From Candidatus Latescibacterota bacterium (GTDB lineage Bacteria; JAAXHH01), in NCBI GenBank assembly GCA_022821935.1, contig JAJECR010000349.1:1-15686 (forward strand): DNA of 15,686 nt. Reading direction: 5' to 3'. Every line of letters begins with the position of its first letter. Position 1 is the first letter of the stretch. Below, piece by piece: positions 1 through 6,854 of this stretch. Below the pieces are notes generated by a model that did no database searches, was not told the DNA's origin, and saw only the letters and a list, made by a program, of their open reading frames with translations. The position numbers were made by a program, and so were the translations under genes.

Positions 1-2
1 TC

Positions 3-686
3 GACGAGGCGGACCGCATGATCCGGAAGGCCGGGGAGGCCGGCAGGACGCTTATGGTCGCCCACGTGCTGAAGTTCTTCCCGGAATTCGCCTTTCTGGC
101 CCAGGCCATTGACGACGGACGCTACGGGCGCCTCCTGGGGCTGCACCTCAAGCGGGTCATCTCCAAACCCCTCTGGGGGGAGGATAACTGGTTCGGCGAC
201 TACGAGCGCACGGGCGCGGCGAGCATCGACCTGCATATTCACGACACCGATTACTTGCGCTACCTCTTCGGCATGCCGGACAGCGTCCATGCCGATGGCA
301 TGACGAGTCCGAACGGTTACGTGCTCTACCTGAACACGCAGTATGGTTATGATAACCGGGACATCACCGTCTCGGCCCAGTGCGGGGCGATCAGCTCGGC
401 CGCCTTCGAACACGGCTACGACGCGTATTTCGAAGAAGGCACGCTCTGGTATAATGTCCTGTCGGACCGGCCGGTCACGCTTTATACCCCTGACGGCGAC
501 AGCTCCGAACCCGAAATCGATTTCCCCGAGGCCTTCGAAGCCCAGTTGGGGTACGCCGTCACCGCCCTGGAAAACGGAACGGAACCCGCACTGGTCTCGG
601 CTTCGGCAGCCCGCGACGCCCTTCGGATCTGCCACGGAGAGGCCGAATCGGTAAAGACGGGGAAGACCGTGCGGTTCACGGACTGA
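3..686 (+). CDS. Gfo/Idh/MocA family oxidoreductase, C-terminal part (5' truncated by window edge)
   Basis: The frame is open from the first bases, so the gene starts upstream of the window and the N-terminal Rossmann domain is missing. What remains begins in the helix after the family's EKP motif (EADRMIRKAGEAGRTLMVAH, then a KFFPEF segment), a typical Gfo/Idh/MocA arrangement. The next block, GAASIDLHIHDTDYLRYLFG, matches the conserved G-x-L-x-D-x-G-x-H-D-x-D region whose His-Asp pair lies at the sugar/inositol binding site in this family. The C-terminal sheet domain runs to the stop. Family members are cytoplasmic NAD(P)-dependent dehydrogenases of sugars, inositols or related polyols; the substrate cannot be read here. 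The ceramidase-like gene follows 80 bp downstream on the same strand and may be co-transcribed. Family assignment is secure; specificity is unknown. Confidence 0.88.
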   Translation, partial: DEADRMIRKAGEAGRTLMVAHVLKFFPEFAFLAQAIDDGRYGRLLGLHLKRVISKPLWGEDNWFGDYERTGAASIDLHIHDTDYLRYLFGMPDSVHADGMTSPNGYVLYLNTQYGYDNRDITVSAQCGAISSAAFEHGYDAYFEEGTLWYNVLSDRPVTLYTPDGDSSEPEIDFPEAFEAQLGYAVTALENGTEPALVSASAARDALRICHGEAESVKTGKTVRFTD

Positions 687-766
687 GTGGTCGGTCGCCG
701 AACGGCTGACGCGGCGATCCGCCACGCGCTTCCGGGACGAAGTCAACCGCTTACCCGCTTACGACC

Positions 767-2071
767 ATGCCCCAGCTTCATTTCGGAACCGGCCGAACCG
801 TCATCACCCCGCCCACGGGGGTCGAGCTGTGCGGTTACGGCCCCTATATCGAGCGCCGGTCCACGGCGGTCCACCAGGACCTTCACTCCACGGCGCTGGC
901 TCTGTCGGACGGGGATGGCATATTCGTATGGGTATCGAACGACCTGGTCTGGACCGACCGCGCACTGGTCGACGAGACCCACCGAATCGTCCGGGGCCGA
1001 TACGGCCTCGAGCCGGCGCGCGTGGTGATCACCAACACCCATACCCATTCCGGCCCCGCGTCGATGAAGACCGTGGCCTGGGGGAAATGGGACGAGGAAT
1101 ACACGGCGGGGTTGCCGGAGCGCTTCGCCGACGCCATTGGACAGGCCGTGTCGAAACTCGAACCCGGACGTGTCGGGTTCGGGAAGACATCCGTGCCGGA
1201 CCTCTCGGTAAACCGGGTCGACGAGGGAGGCGAGGCCGACGTTGAGGCGCTGCTGATGCGTGTCGACGACTCCCGTGGGCGGATGCGCGCCGCCGCGATG
1301 AATTTCAGCGCCCATCCTGTTACGCTCGGTGCCGACACCGTGATCTGCGGCGACTACCCGGCCGATGCCATCGGGAAGATGGAAGGGAAAAGAGAAGACT
1401 TACGGATGCTCTTCCTCCAGGGCAGTTGCGGCGACCTCAACTGCCGCGGATTCGGCGAGGGCATGGATATGATGCAGGCGAACGGTTCACTTCTCGCCGA
1501 CCACGTCCTGCCGGCCCTGGACAGCATCGAGACGACCGCCGACGTGGAACTGGACGGCGACACCTACGAGGTTGCACTTCCAACGGAAGTCCCCGACCGG
1601 TCCGAGCTGGAAGCGGAATTGGCCGAATACCGTGATCGGCTCAAGGCGTCGAATGCTGATGCGGATCCTGGTGAGAACCGTAAGTTACGCTTCGAGGTTG
1701 ACTGGCGCACGCAACGTCTCGAGCTACTCGACGGCCCCCATCCTCAGAGGCTGGAGTTCAGCGTATCCTGGATGCGAATCAACGATTCCGTTTTACTCGC
1801 CCATCCACTGGAATTGTTTCTGACCTACGGCAAACAGATCCAATCGGCTTCTCCCTTTCCGAATACCATGGTCATCGGATACGCCAACGAGACCGTCGGG
1901 TACCTGGCACGGCCGCAGGACTTCGAACAGGAAGGATTCGGATGGTATGCCGCGGTATTCGCGCCTCGAATCTGCCGCCATCTGCCCTTCGAACCGGAAG
2001 CCGGCGGTGTATTTCGTGATCACCTCATCGCGATGCTGCATCGGATCAGTCAGAACACGCCAACTGCATGA
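767..2071 (+). CDS. Neutral/alkaline non-lysosomal ceramidase-like protein (N-terminal catalytic domain only)
   Basis: The 434-residue protein follows the neutral ceramidase catalytic fold throughout. It opens with a beta strand and T-P-P-x-G-V-E-L-x-G-Y (about residues 11-24). NTHTHSGP at 90-97 carries the family's first zinc-binding His; NFSAHPV (His183) supplies the second. GDYPAD (195-200) and LQGSCGDLN (217-225) match the GD(W/Y) and QGD(V)SPN blocks; the latter holds the catalytic Ser in true ceramidases. The later SPFPNTMVIGYANETVGYL corresponds to the conserved N-T-x-V-x-G-x-A-N-x-x-x-G-Y region. Bacterial ceramidases run to about 650-700 residues with a C-terminal domain and signal peptide; this protein has neither, so it is probably cytoplasmic, and amide hydrolysis of ceramide itself is uncertain. 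Such short homologues are common in heterotroph genomes and not characterised to my knowledge. No clear Shine-Dalgarno precedes the ATG. Confidence 0.85.
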   Translation: MPQLHFGTGRTVITPPTGVELCGYGPYIERRSTAVHQDLHSTALALSDGDGIFVWVSNDLVWTDRALVDETHRIVRGRYGLEPARVVITNTHTHSGPASMKTVAWGKWDEEYTAGLPERFADAIGQAVSKLEPGRVGFGKTSVPDLSVNRVDEGGEADVEALLMRVDDSRGRMRAAAMNFSAHPVTLGADTVICGDYPADAIGKMEGKREDLRMLFLQGSCGDLNCRGFGEGMDMMQANGSLLADHVLPALDSIETTADVELDGDTYEVALPTEVPDRSELEAELAEYRDRLKASNADADPGENRKLRFEVDWRTQRLELLDGPHPQRLEFSVSWMRINDSVLLAHPLELFLTYGKQIQSASPFPNTMVIGYANETVGYLARPQDFEQEGFGWYAAVFAPRICRHLPFEPEAGGVFRDHLIAMLHRISQNTPTA

Positions 2072-2080
2072 CCGCCGCGG

Positions 2081-2359
2081 TCATTGAGTCTCCTCGAAAC
2101 TTTTAGAAGTGGAGATGCCCATATGGCCTTCTACCCGGCCAAGGCGGCCGTTCATATCATGCATCTCCAGGCGTAGTTCTTTTATTTCGCCGAAGATTGC
2201 CGCACGGTCTTCGCGCATCTCCGCGCGGAGCGCATCATGGCCGGCACGCATCTCCTCGCGAAGCGCCTTTGCGAATCGTCCCGTAAGGGTCAGCGCTGAG
2301 AGGAAAAACACCCCGGCCGCACTGATCACCTGGATGGCCACCACCGTGGATTCTGTCAT
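2081..2359 (-). CDS. Small membrane-anchored coiled-coil protein (paralogue of 11428-11667)
   Basis: The 92-residue protein has a hydrophobic segment at about residues 7-25, then a charged helix to about residue 80. The helix contains two 11-residue units (LREEMRAGHDA, LRAEMREDRAA), a hendecad pattern that favours a long coiled coil. The C-terminal block EMHDMNGRLGRVEGHM is 12/16 identical to EIHDMNTRLGRVEGYL in the protein at 11428-11667, so the two are very likely paralogues. The ATG has only a weak upstream GTAGAAG. The gene converges on the ceramidase-like gene with a 9-bp gap. I recognise no named family; architecture resembles small XhlA-like or SNARE-like membrane helices but with the membrane span first. 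Function unknown; oligomerising at the membrane is an inference from the coil. Confidence 0.65.
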   Translation of the reverse strand: MTESTVVAIQVISAAGVFFLSALTLTGRFAKALREEMRAGHDALRAEMREDRAAIFGEIKELRLEMHDMNGRLGRVEGHMGISTSKSFEETQ

Positions 2360-2394
2360 TTGCTTCTACGGCTCCTCACCGTCTCATCGCCGCT

Positions 2395-2646
2395 TCATAA
2401 TCCGTGCTGATTCGGCATCGTTTCAGTGCCTTCTGCCAACGTTGAAAGACCACCGCATCGTCGTTTACACGTCACCGCGCCGTCATTGACAACTTCCAGT
2501 ACAGCGCTATCTTGAATCAACGGGTTGCCTCCAGTTTCGACTGCTTTTTGTATCCAGGCAGCACTCGCCGACCACGCTACGGACATGCGCGCTGATCGTC
2601 GCGTGTTAAAGAGATAGTCGTAAATCCCCTGAAGAATCTCGTACAC
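2395..2646 (-). CDS. Possible small hypothetical protein (weak)
   Basis: An 83-codon frame opens with GTG and fills most of the otherwise empty stretch between the phosphatase and the 2359 gene. The product begins MYEILQGIYDYLFNTRRS and has a mixed, globular-looking composition, but I recognise no domain. Only a weak AAGAG precedes the start, codon third positions are not GC-biased like the neighbours, and a good plus-strand promoter candidate lies inside it. It may be a decayed gene or a chance frame. Confidence 0.2.
   Translation of the reverse strand: MYEILQGIYDYLFNTRRSARMSVAWSASAAWIQKAVETGGNPLIQDSAVLEVVNDGAVTCKRRCGGLSTLAEGTETMPNQHGL
2486..2513 (+). promoter_or_regulatory. Candidate sigma70-type promoter for the phosphatase gene
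   Basis: A perfect -35 hexamer TTGACA (2486-2491), a 16-bp spacer and TATCTT (2508-2513, four of six matches to TATAAT). It lies about 190 bp upstream of the ATG at 2701 on the same strand, leaving a leader of roughly 180 nt in which I see no leader gene. The consensus in an uncultured lineage is assumed, so this is a candidate only. Confidence 0.4.
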
Positions 2647-2662
2647 AAAAAACTCTTAAACT

Positions 2663-2688
2663 GATTCGACCCAATGACTCGACCCAAG
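2663..2688 (+). repeat. 13-bp imperfect tandem repeat upstream of the phosphatase start
   Basis: GATTCGACCCAAT is followed immediately by GACTCGACCCAAG, two mismatches in 13 bases. The second copy abuts the Shine-Dalgarno sequence of the gene starting at 2701. It could be a regulatory half-site pair or a small duplication. Confidence 0.4.
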
Positions 2689-2700
2689 AAAGGACCGATC

Positions 2701-4434
2701 ATGTCCATAGCCGGATTCATCAGGACGGGTTTGATCCTGTCGCCACTGTTGATCATTACGCCCGCTTCCGAGGCCGGCACCAACGGCAAACCGGTTCTCC
2801 AGGAAGGCGTCGGCCCGCAGTCTCCGCCGGTACCCGCGACTGTACCGGCCGACCCGCCTAAGCTCGCGGTGCTGATCATCATCGACCAGTTCCGCCACGA
2901 CTACCTGCAGCGGTTCGACGACCTCTTCGTGGAGGACGGATTCCGCCGGTTCATGGACCACGGCGCGTGGATGCAGGACGCCCGTTTCACGCATGTGCAC
3001 GCCTCCACTTCTCCGGGCCACAGCGTGGTCACCTCGGGAACCTACGCCCACAAGACGGGGATGGTCAACAACGCGTGGTACAACCGGTCCACGGGGGTGT
3101 TTCAGCCGTCGCTGGTGGATCCGGAAAGCCACATCCTCGGATTGTGGCCCACCGCGACCGGCCGCGCCTCCACGCGGGAACTGGTCGGCTCTTCCCTGGC
3201 CGACGAACTGCGCATGGCCACGCGCTACCGGGGCAAGGCCATCACGATATCGCTCAAGGACTACAGCGCCATGATCTCCGCCGGGAAACTGGGCGCGCCG
3301 TACTGGTTCGAAGCATCCCTGGGCCGAATCACGTCGAGCAGCTTCTTCATGGACGATCTGCCCGATTGGATCAAGCGCTTCAACGACCGGAAAATCCCGG
3401 ACCAGTCCTTCGGCCGCACATGGGACCGCCTGCTGCCGGAAGAACTGTACCTTGAACGGGCAGGTGAAGACATCCGCGAGGGCGAGGAGGACAACCGGGA
3501 CAGCGGGATCGTCTTTCCTCATGTGACGAAAGGCGGTCTGGAAGCTCCGGGGCCCCGGTACTGGAACGCCTTCAAGCACACGCCCTGGTCCTCCGACTAC
3601 CAGCTGGAATTCGCCCGGCAAGCGATCATCGAGGAAGAACTGGGACAGGACGATATCCCGGACGTCCTCGTCATCAGTCTCTCCGCCAATGACTACATCG
3701 GCCACGACTTCGGCCCCTTCAGTCAGGAATCCATGGACGCCACGCTGCGCACAGACCGGCAGCTGGCGGACTTCTTCGGGTTTCTTGACGAGCGGGTCGG
3801 ACGCGATCACACCCTTCTGGTCCTGACGGCCGACCACGGCGCTCTGGAACTGCCGGAGCAGTTGACCCTCAGGGGCCTGGAGGCCGGTCGTGCCGGGCCC
3901 GAGCCGCTGACGGCCCTGGTGGAGGAGGCCCTGGACAGGCTGCACGGGGAAGACGACTGGGTCCTTCACGTGGCGGAATCGGGCGTGTACCTGAACTGGG
4001 AGGCCATCGACAGCCGCGGCCTGAGCCGGGCCGAGGTGGAAGATACAGCTGCCGCCGCCGTCGTGACCCATCCGGCCGTATGGCGGGCCTATACGCGCCA
4101 CCGCATCGAACGGCGGCTGTTGCCGGAATCGAACCTCACGAAGTCGGTCTATCACAGCTTCCATTCCGAGAACAGCGGTGACATCATGCTCATCTCCACG
4201 CCCTTCTACCTGCTGCTGGGCGGGTACGGGTCGGCCACTGTGGGCACCTCCCACGGATGGCCCCACGACTACGATACGCACATTCCGATCATGTTCCACG
4301 GTCCGTGGATCGCGCCCGGCCACTATCGAAACCGCGTCGACGCGGCGGATATCACGCCGACGATCTGCAACCTGCTGCGCATCACCCTGCCGTCGAACCG
4401 CGACGGCCGCATACTGGGCGAGATCATCAGGTAG
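2701..4434 (+). CDS. Exported alkaline phosphatase family / type I phosphodiesterase-NPP superfamily enzyme
   Basis: The ATG at 2701 is preceded by AAGAAAGGA six bases upstream, the best ribosome site here, and it puts a signal peptide directly at the N-terminus (hydrophobic residues 7-21, ending near Ser-Glu-Ala 23-25). An in-frame ATG at 2674 would add nine charged residues and lacks that site. The 577-residue enzyme has the two-metal phosphatase pattern: Asp62 in IIDQFRHDYL; Thr103 as nucleophile candidate in STSPGH, then TSGTYAHKTG; Asp331 and His335 in NDYIGHDFGP; Asp378-His379 in TADHGA; His518 in GTSHGWPHDYDTHIPI. These positions match PafA-like phosphatases and nucleotide pyrophosphatases, which hydrolyse phosphomono- or diesters in the periplasm. 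Monoesterase versus diesterase activity cannot be settled by eye. It is monocistronic, convergent with ppk2. A role in phosphate scavenging is inferred. Confidence 0.88.
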   Translation: MSIAGFIRTGLILSPLLIITPASEAGTNGKPVLQEGVGPQSPPVPATVPADPPKLAVLIIIDQFRHDYLQRFDDLFVEDGFRRFMDHGAWMQDARFTHVHASTSPGHSVVTSGTYAHKTGMVNNAWYNRSTGVFQPSLVDPESHILGLWPTATGRASTRELVGSSLADELRMATRYRGKAITISLKDYSAMISAGKLGAPYWFEASLGRITSSSFFMDDLPDWIKRFNDRKIPDQSFGRTWDRLLPEELYLERAGEDIREGEEDNRDSGIVFPHVTKGGLEAPGPRYWNAFKHTPWSSDYQLEFARQAIIEEELGQDDIPDVLVISLSANDYIGHDFGPFSQESMDATLRTDRQLADFFGFLDERVGRDHTLLVLTADHGALELPEQLTLRGLEAGRAGPEPLTALVEEALDRLHGEDDWVLHVAESGVYLNWEAIDSRGLSRAEVEDTAAAAVVTHPAVWRAYTRHRIERRLLPESNLTKSVYHSFHSENSGDIMLISTPFYLLLGGYGSATVGTSHGWPHDYDTHIPIMFHGPWIAPGHYRNRVDAADITPTICNLLRITLPSNRDGRILGEIIR

Positions 4435-4538
4435 GCGGCCGGCGGGGCTGTACCCTTGGATCGCCGGCTTACCGCGTGTCGGCGGCCGGGACGATGAGGA
4501 ATCCGCACGGACGAGGCCTTCATCCGGACTCATGGGGA

Positions 4539-5333
4539 TCAATACACTTCGGGGATAAAACGCTGGTCGTCCATTGGCGGGCGGACGTACCCGGAATCGG
4601 TCTCTCGGTCAGGCAGTTCGACGCCCGACGTAGGCGGGTCCGTATTGTAGGGGAAAAGGCTGAGCAGGTGTGTGATGCAGTTCAGCCGGGCCCGGCGCTT
4701 GCTGTCCGACGGCACGACGTACCAGGGCGCCTGGTTGATGTCGGTGTAGTTCATCATGTCGTCCTTGGCGAGCGAGTACTCGTCCCATTTCATGTAGGAC
4801 TGCAGGTCCATTTCGCTGAACTTCCAGCTCTTGAGCGGATCCTTGATCCGGTTCTTGAACCGCCGTTCCTGCTCCTTCGCGCTCACGGAGAACCAGTACT
4901 TGATCAACTTGATGCCTGACCGTACGAGCATGCGCTCGAACTGGGGACAGGTCCGGAGGAATTCCCGGTACTCCTCTTCGGTGCAGAACCCCATGACCCG
5001 GTCGACGCCGGCCCGGTTGTACCAGCTTCTATCGAAAAGCACGATCTCACCCGCCGAGGGCAGGTGGGCTACGTAACGCTGGAAGTACCACTGCGACTGC
5101 TCCCGGTCCGTGGGCTTGGCCAGCGCGGCCACGCGGCAGACGCGGTGATTGAGCCGCGCGGTGATCCGGGAAATGGTACCGCCCTTGCCGGCCGCGTCTC
5201 GGCCCTCGAAGATGACCACCACTTTCTCGCCCTGGTCGATCACCCATTCCTGGAGCTTGGACAGTTCGACCTGCAGACGGGCCAGTTCCGCCTCGTACGC
5301 CTCGCGGGTCAGTTTTTTCTTCTTATTCTTCAT
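4539..5333 (-). CDS. ppk2: Polyphosphate kinase 2 family protein (class I)
   Basis: This 264-residue cytoplasmic enzyme moves phosphate between polyphosphate and nucleoside diphosphates; class I enzymes usually make ATP or GTP from polyphosphate. A basic N-terminus (MKNKKKK) and helix ending in KLQEWV lead into the Walker A motif GRDAAGKGG (44-52). The Walker B/PPK2 signature DRSWYNRAG (101-109) follows, then the lid region and WYVVPSDSKRRARLN with the basic residues that bind polyphosphate. The C-terminal tail ending YVRPPMDDQRFIPEVY is typical of class I and shows the gene is full length. No clear Shine-Dalgarno precedes the ATG. The saccharopine-dehydrogenase-like gene lies 56 bp upstream on the same strand, so the two may share a transcript, though their functions are not obviously linked. 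Confidence 0.95.
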   Translation of the reverse strand: MKNKKKKLTREAYEAELARLQVELSKLQEWVIDQGEKVVVIFEGRDAAGKGGTISRITARLNHRVCRVAALAKPTDREQSQWYFQRYVAHLPSAGEIVLFDRSWYNRAGVDRVMGFCTEEEYREFLRTCPQFERMLVRSGIKLIKYWFSVSAKEQERRFKNRIKDPLKSWKFSEMDLQSYMKWDEYSLAKDDMMNYTDINQAPWYVVPSDSKRRARLNCITHLLSLFPYNTDPPTSGVELPDRETDSGYVRPPMDDQRFIPEVY

Positions 5334-5389
5334 TACTTTTGGCCGCCGGTTGCTTTTCGTCGGTCTTATTCACCCGTGTTCCTCCCACC

Positions 5390-6556
5390 TCAGTTCCCAC
5401 TTATCCTGAACCGCACGCCCATCCTGCCGAGCTCCCTGATCAACGTGTCGAAGCAATCCCCGTAAATCGCCTGCTCGGGGGTCACGAAGGGGCGGCCTGG
5501 ATGGGGCAGGTCTCCCCGGGCCGACATGCGCGCGGCAATGGCCGCGGTGAAGGCCGTGGTACGCGCCATCGACGTGAATCCCGTCTCTTCGTCGTACCGG
5601 TCGATCATCTCGGCCGATCTGGTGCTGGGCCGACCGTCCTTTTCGCCGGTCACCGTGACCCGGTAGGCCGTGATGTCCCGTTCCTCAGGCGCCATCTTCA
5701 CGCTGGGATAGAGCACGGCGTCGACCACGTGCTTCGGTATCACGGAGACGCCATCCACATCCAGCGGATCCTCGCTGAGCAGCCCGAGTTCCCGCAGTAC
5801 GGTGACCTTTTCGGAGTAGCCCGGCCAGCGGACGGTCTTCTGGGTCCCGCTGCGCAGGTCCTTCAAGGCGTCCAGGTCGAGGAGCCAGGGCATGAAGCCC
5901 TCGTGCCAGGCCTCGCATTCCCCCACGCCCTCGAAGACCGCCGGTTCCGGTTCAGAGTATCGCGGGACGTCCACGAGACGCCCGCCGCTGACGGCGCGGG
6001 CCGTGGACTCGCGCAGGGGCAGCCGCCTGCCGCCGAAGACGATCTTGTACCCCAAGGGAGGCGAAGGTTCTTCGGGAATGCCGCCACACTGTATGTGCAG
6101 TTCGTCGGTGCGGTCCAGCTGCTCGGCCAGGTGACGGGCCATGATCTCGGTCAGCCCAGGCTCCAGACCGCAACCCAGGATGACGAAACCATCGGAACCG
6201 GCATAAGTAGACTCCCATGCTTCGAGGTCTTCGTCGGCCACGCGGGTGAGGTCCATGTAGGGCATGCCCGCCTTGAGGGCCAGTGGAATGGCCTCCATGC
6301 TCGCAGCGCGGGGCAGGGCCGCCACGCCTGCCCCGTGGTCCCTCATCACGGCGACGGCCTCCGCGGCGTCGTTCATGTCCAACTGCCGGTAGGCGACTTT
6401 GTCCGCCCACGGCAGGCCACGGAGCGTCTCGCGGCAGCTCGAAAGCTGATCCTCACTGAGATCACAGACGGTCACCCTGTCCACCGTTTCATCCATCATG
6501 GCGTTATACGCCGCCGCCGGTCCCATCAGGCCGCTGCCGATCACGAGTATGCGCAC
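5390..6556 (-). CDS. Saccharopine dehydrogenase / lysine dehydrogenase-like NAD(P)-binding oxidoreductase
   Basis: The start is GTG at 6556, supported by GGAGG five bases upstream (6562-6566). The 388-residue protein opens with a Rossmann strand and the dinucleotide loop of MRILVIGSGLMGPAAA. It continues with an acidic end to the second strand (VTVCDLSEDQL) and a typical saccharopine-dehydrogenase core: MPYMDLTRVADEDLE, then VILGCGLEPGLTEIMARHLAE, the family's G-x-x-PG-L(t/s) helix at the domain junction. The C-terminal half matches the dimerisation/substrate domain of lysine-dehydrogenase-like proteins. Family members oxidise or form lysine, saccharopine or related amino acid adducts with NAD(P); the substrate is unknown. 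Its start faces the M14 peptidase across a 298-bp divergent region, so a link to amino acid use is possible but inferred. Confidence 0.85.
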   Translation of the reverse strand: MRILVIGSGLMGPAAAYNAMMDETVDRVTVCDLSEDQLSSCRETLRGLPWADKVAYRQLDMNDAAEAVAVMRDHGAGVAALPRAASMEAIPLALKAGMPYMDLTRVADEDLEAWESTYAGSDGFVILGCGLEPGLTEIMARHLAEQLDRTDELHIQCGGIPEEPSPPLGYKIVFGGRRLPLRESTARAVSGGRLVDVPRYSEPEPAVFEGVGECEAWHEGFMPWLLDLDALKDLRSGTQKTVRWPGYSEKVTVLRELGLLSEDPLDVDGVSVIPKHVVDAVLYPSVKMAPEERDITAYRVTVTGEKDGRPSTRSAEMIDRYDEETGFTSMARTTAFTAAIAARMSARGDLPHPGRPFVTPEQAIYGDCFDTLIRELGRMGVRFRISGN

Positions 6557-6589
6557 GGGCGCCTCCGCAGGTATGTCCCCGTCAGATCA

Positions 6590-6616
6590 ATCATATCGGA
6601 AATGGAATCAATACAA
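6590..6616 (-). promoter_or_regulatory. Weak candidate promoter for the saccharopine-dehydrogenase-like gene
   Basis: On the minus strand TTGTAT (6616-6611) and TATGAT (6595-6590, five of six matches to TATAAT) are separated by 15 bp. They lie 34 bp above the GTG start, within a short AT-rich patch in otherwise GC-rich DNA. The spacing is shorter than ideal. Confidence 0.25.
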
Positions 6617-6764
6617 GTACCGGATTGGTAATTTGTGCCGCGAACGCCGACTGCGTCAAGGGCAATCTGGACGGGATATCGAAGAATGGACGGGACCAGC
6701 ATCGTCCAGAAGCGTACCTCGGCTGAGTACCCGGCCGCGGACGAACTACGCCGCTGTTAAACCC

Positions 6765-6793
6765 TTGATGCGTCTGCCCCCGATCTGTATCTT
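6765..6793 (+). promoter_or_regulatory. Candidate sigma70-type promoter for the M14 peptidase operon
   Basis: TTGATG (6765-6770), a 17-bp spacer and TATCTT (6788-6793), ending 61 bp before the ATG at 6855. The -10 hexamer is the same TATCTT as at 2508-2513 upstream of the phosphatase. The rest of the 298-bp divergent intergenic region shows no gene or strong repeat that I can see. Confidence 0.35.
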
Positions 6794-6854
6794 GGCGGTT
6801 ACATTTGCCCGAAAACCGCTTGATTCAGATCCGTATCCAGGTCAGGAAAATACC

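Noticed and set aside
687..1028. A 113-codon frame starting directly after the Gfo/Idh stop
   Set aside because: It overlaps the ceramidase-like gene in another frame and is Arg/Ser/Pro-rich as expected for an out-of-frame translation.
4435..4538. An intrinsic terminator between the phosphatase and ppk2 genes
   Set aside because: I found only imperfect inverted repeats and no T-run.
2656..4542. A 628-codon open frame antisense to the phosphatase gene
   Set aside because: It lies opposite a gene with full catalytic motifs, has a GC-driven His/Arg/Val-rich composition with no domain, and no ribosome site; a shadow frame.
5339..6631. A 430-codon plus-strand frame over the saccharopine-dehydrogenase-like gene
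   Set aside because: The opposite strand has a GTG start with GGAGG and clear family motifs; this one has none.
6498..6854. A longer start for the M14 peptidase
   Set aside because: The extension would bury the signal peptide, overlaps the divergent gene's start and has no ribosome site.
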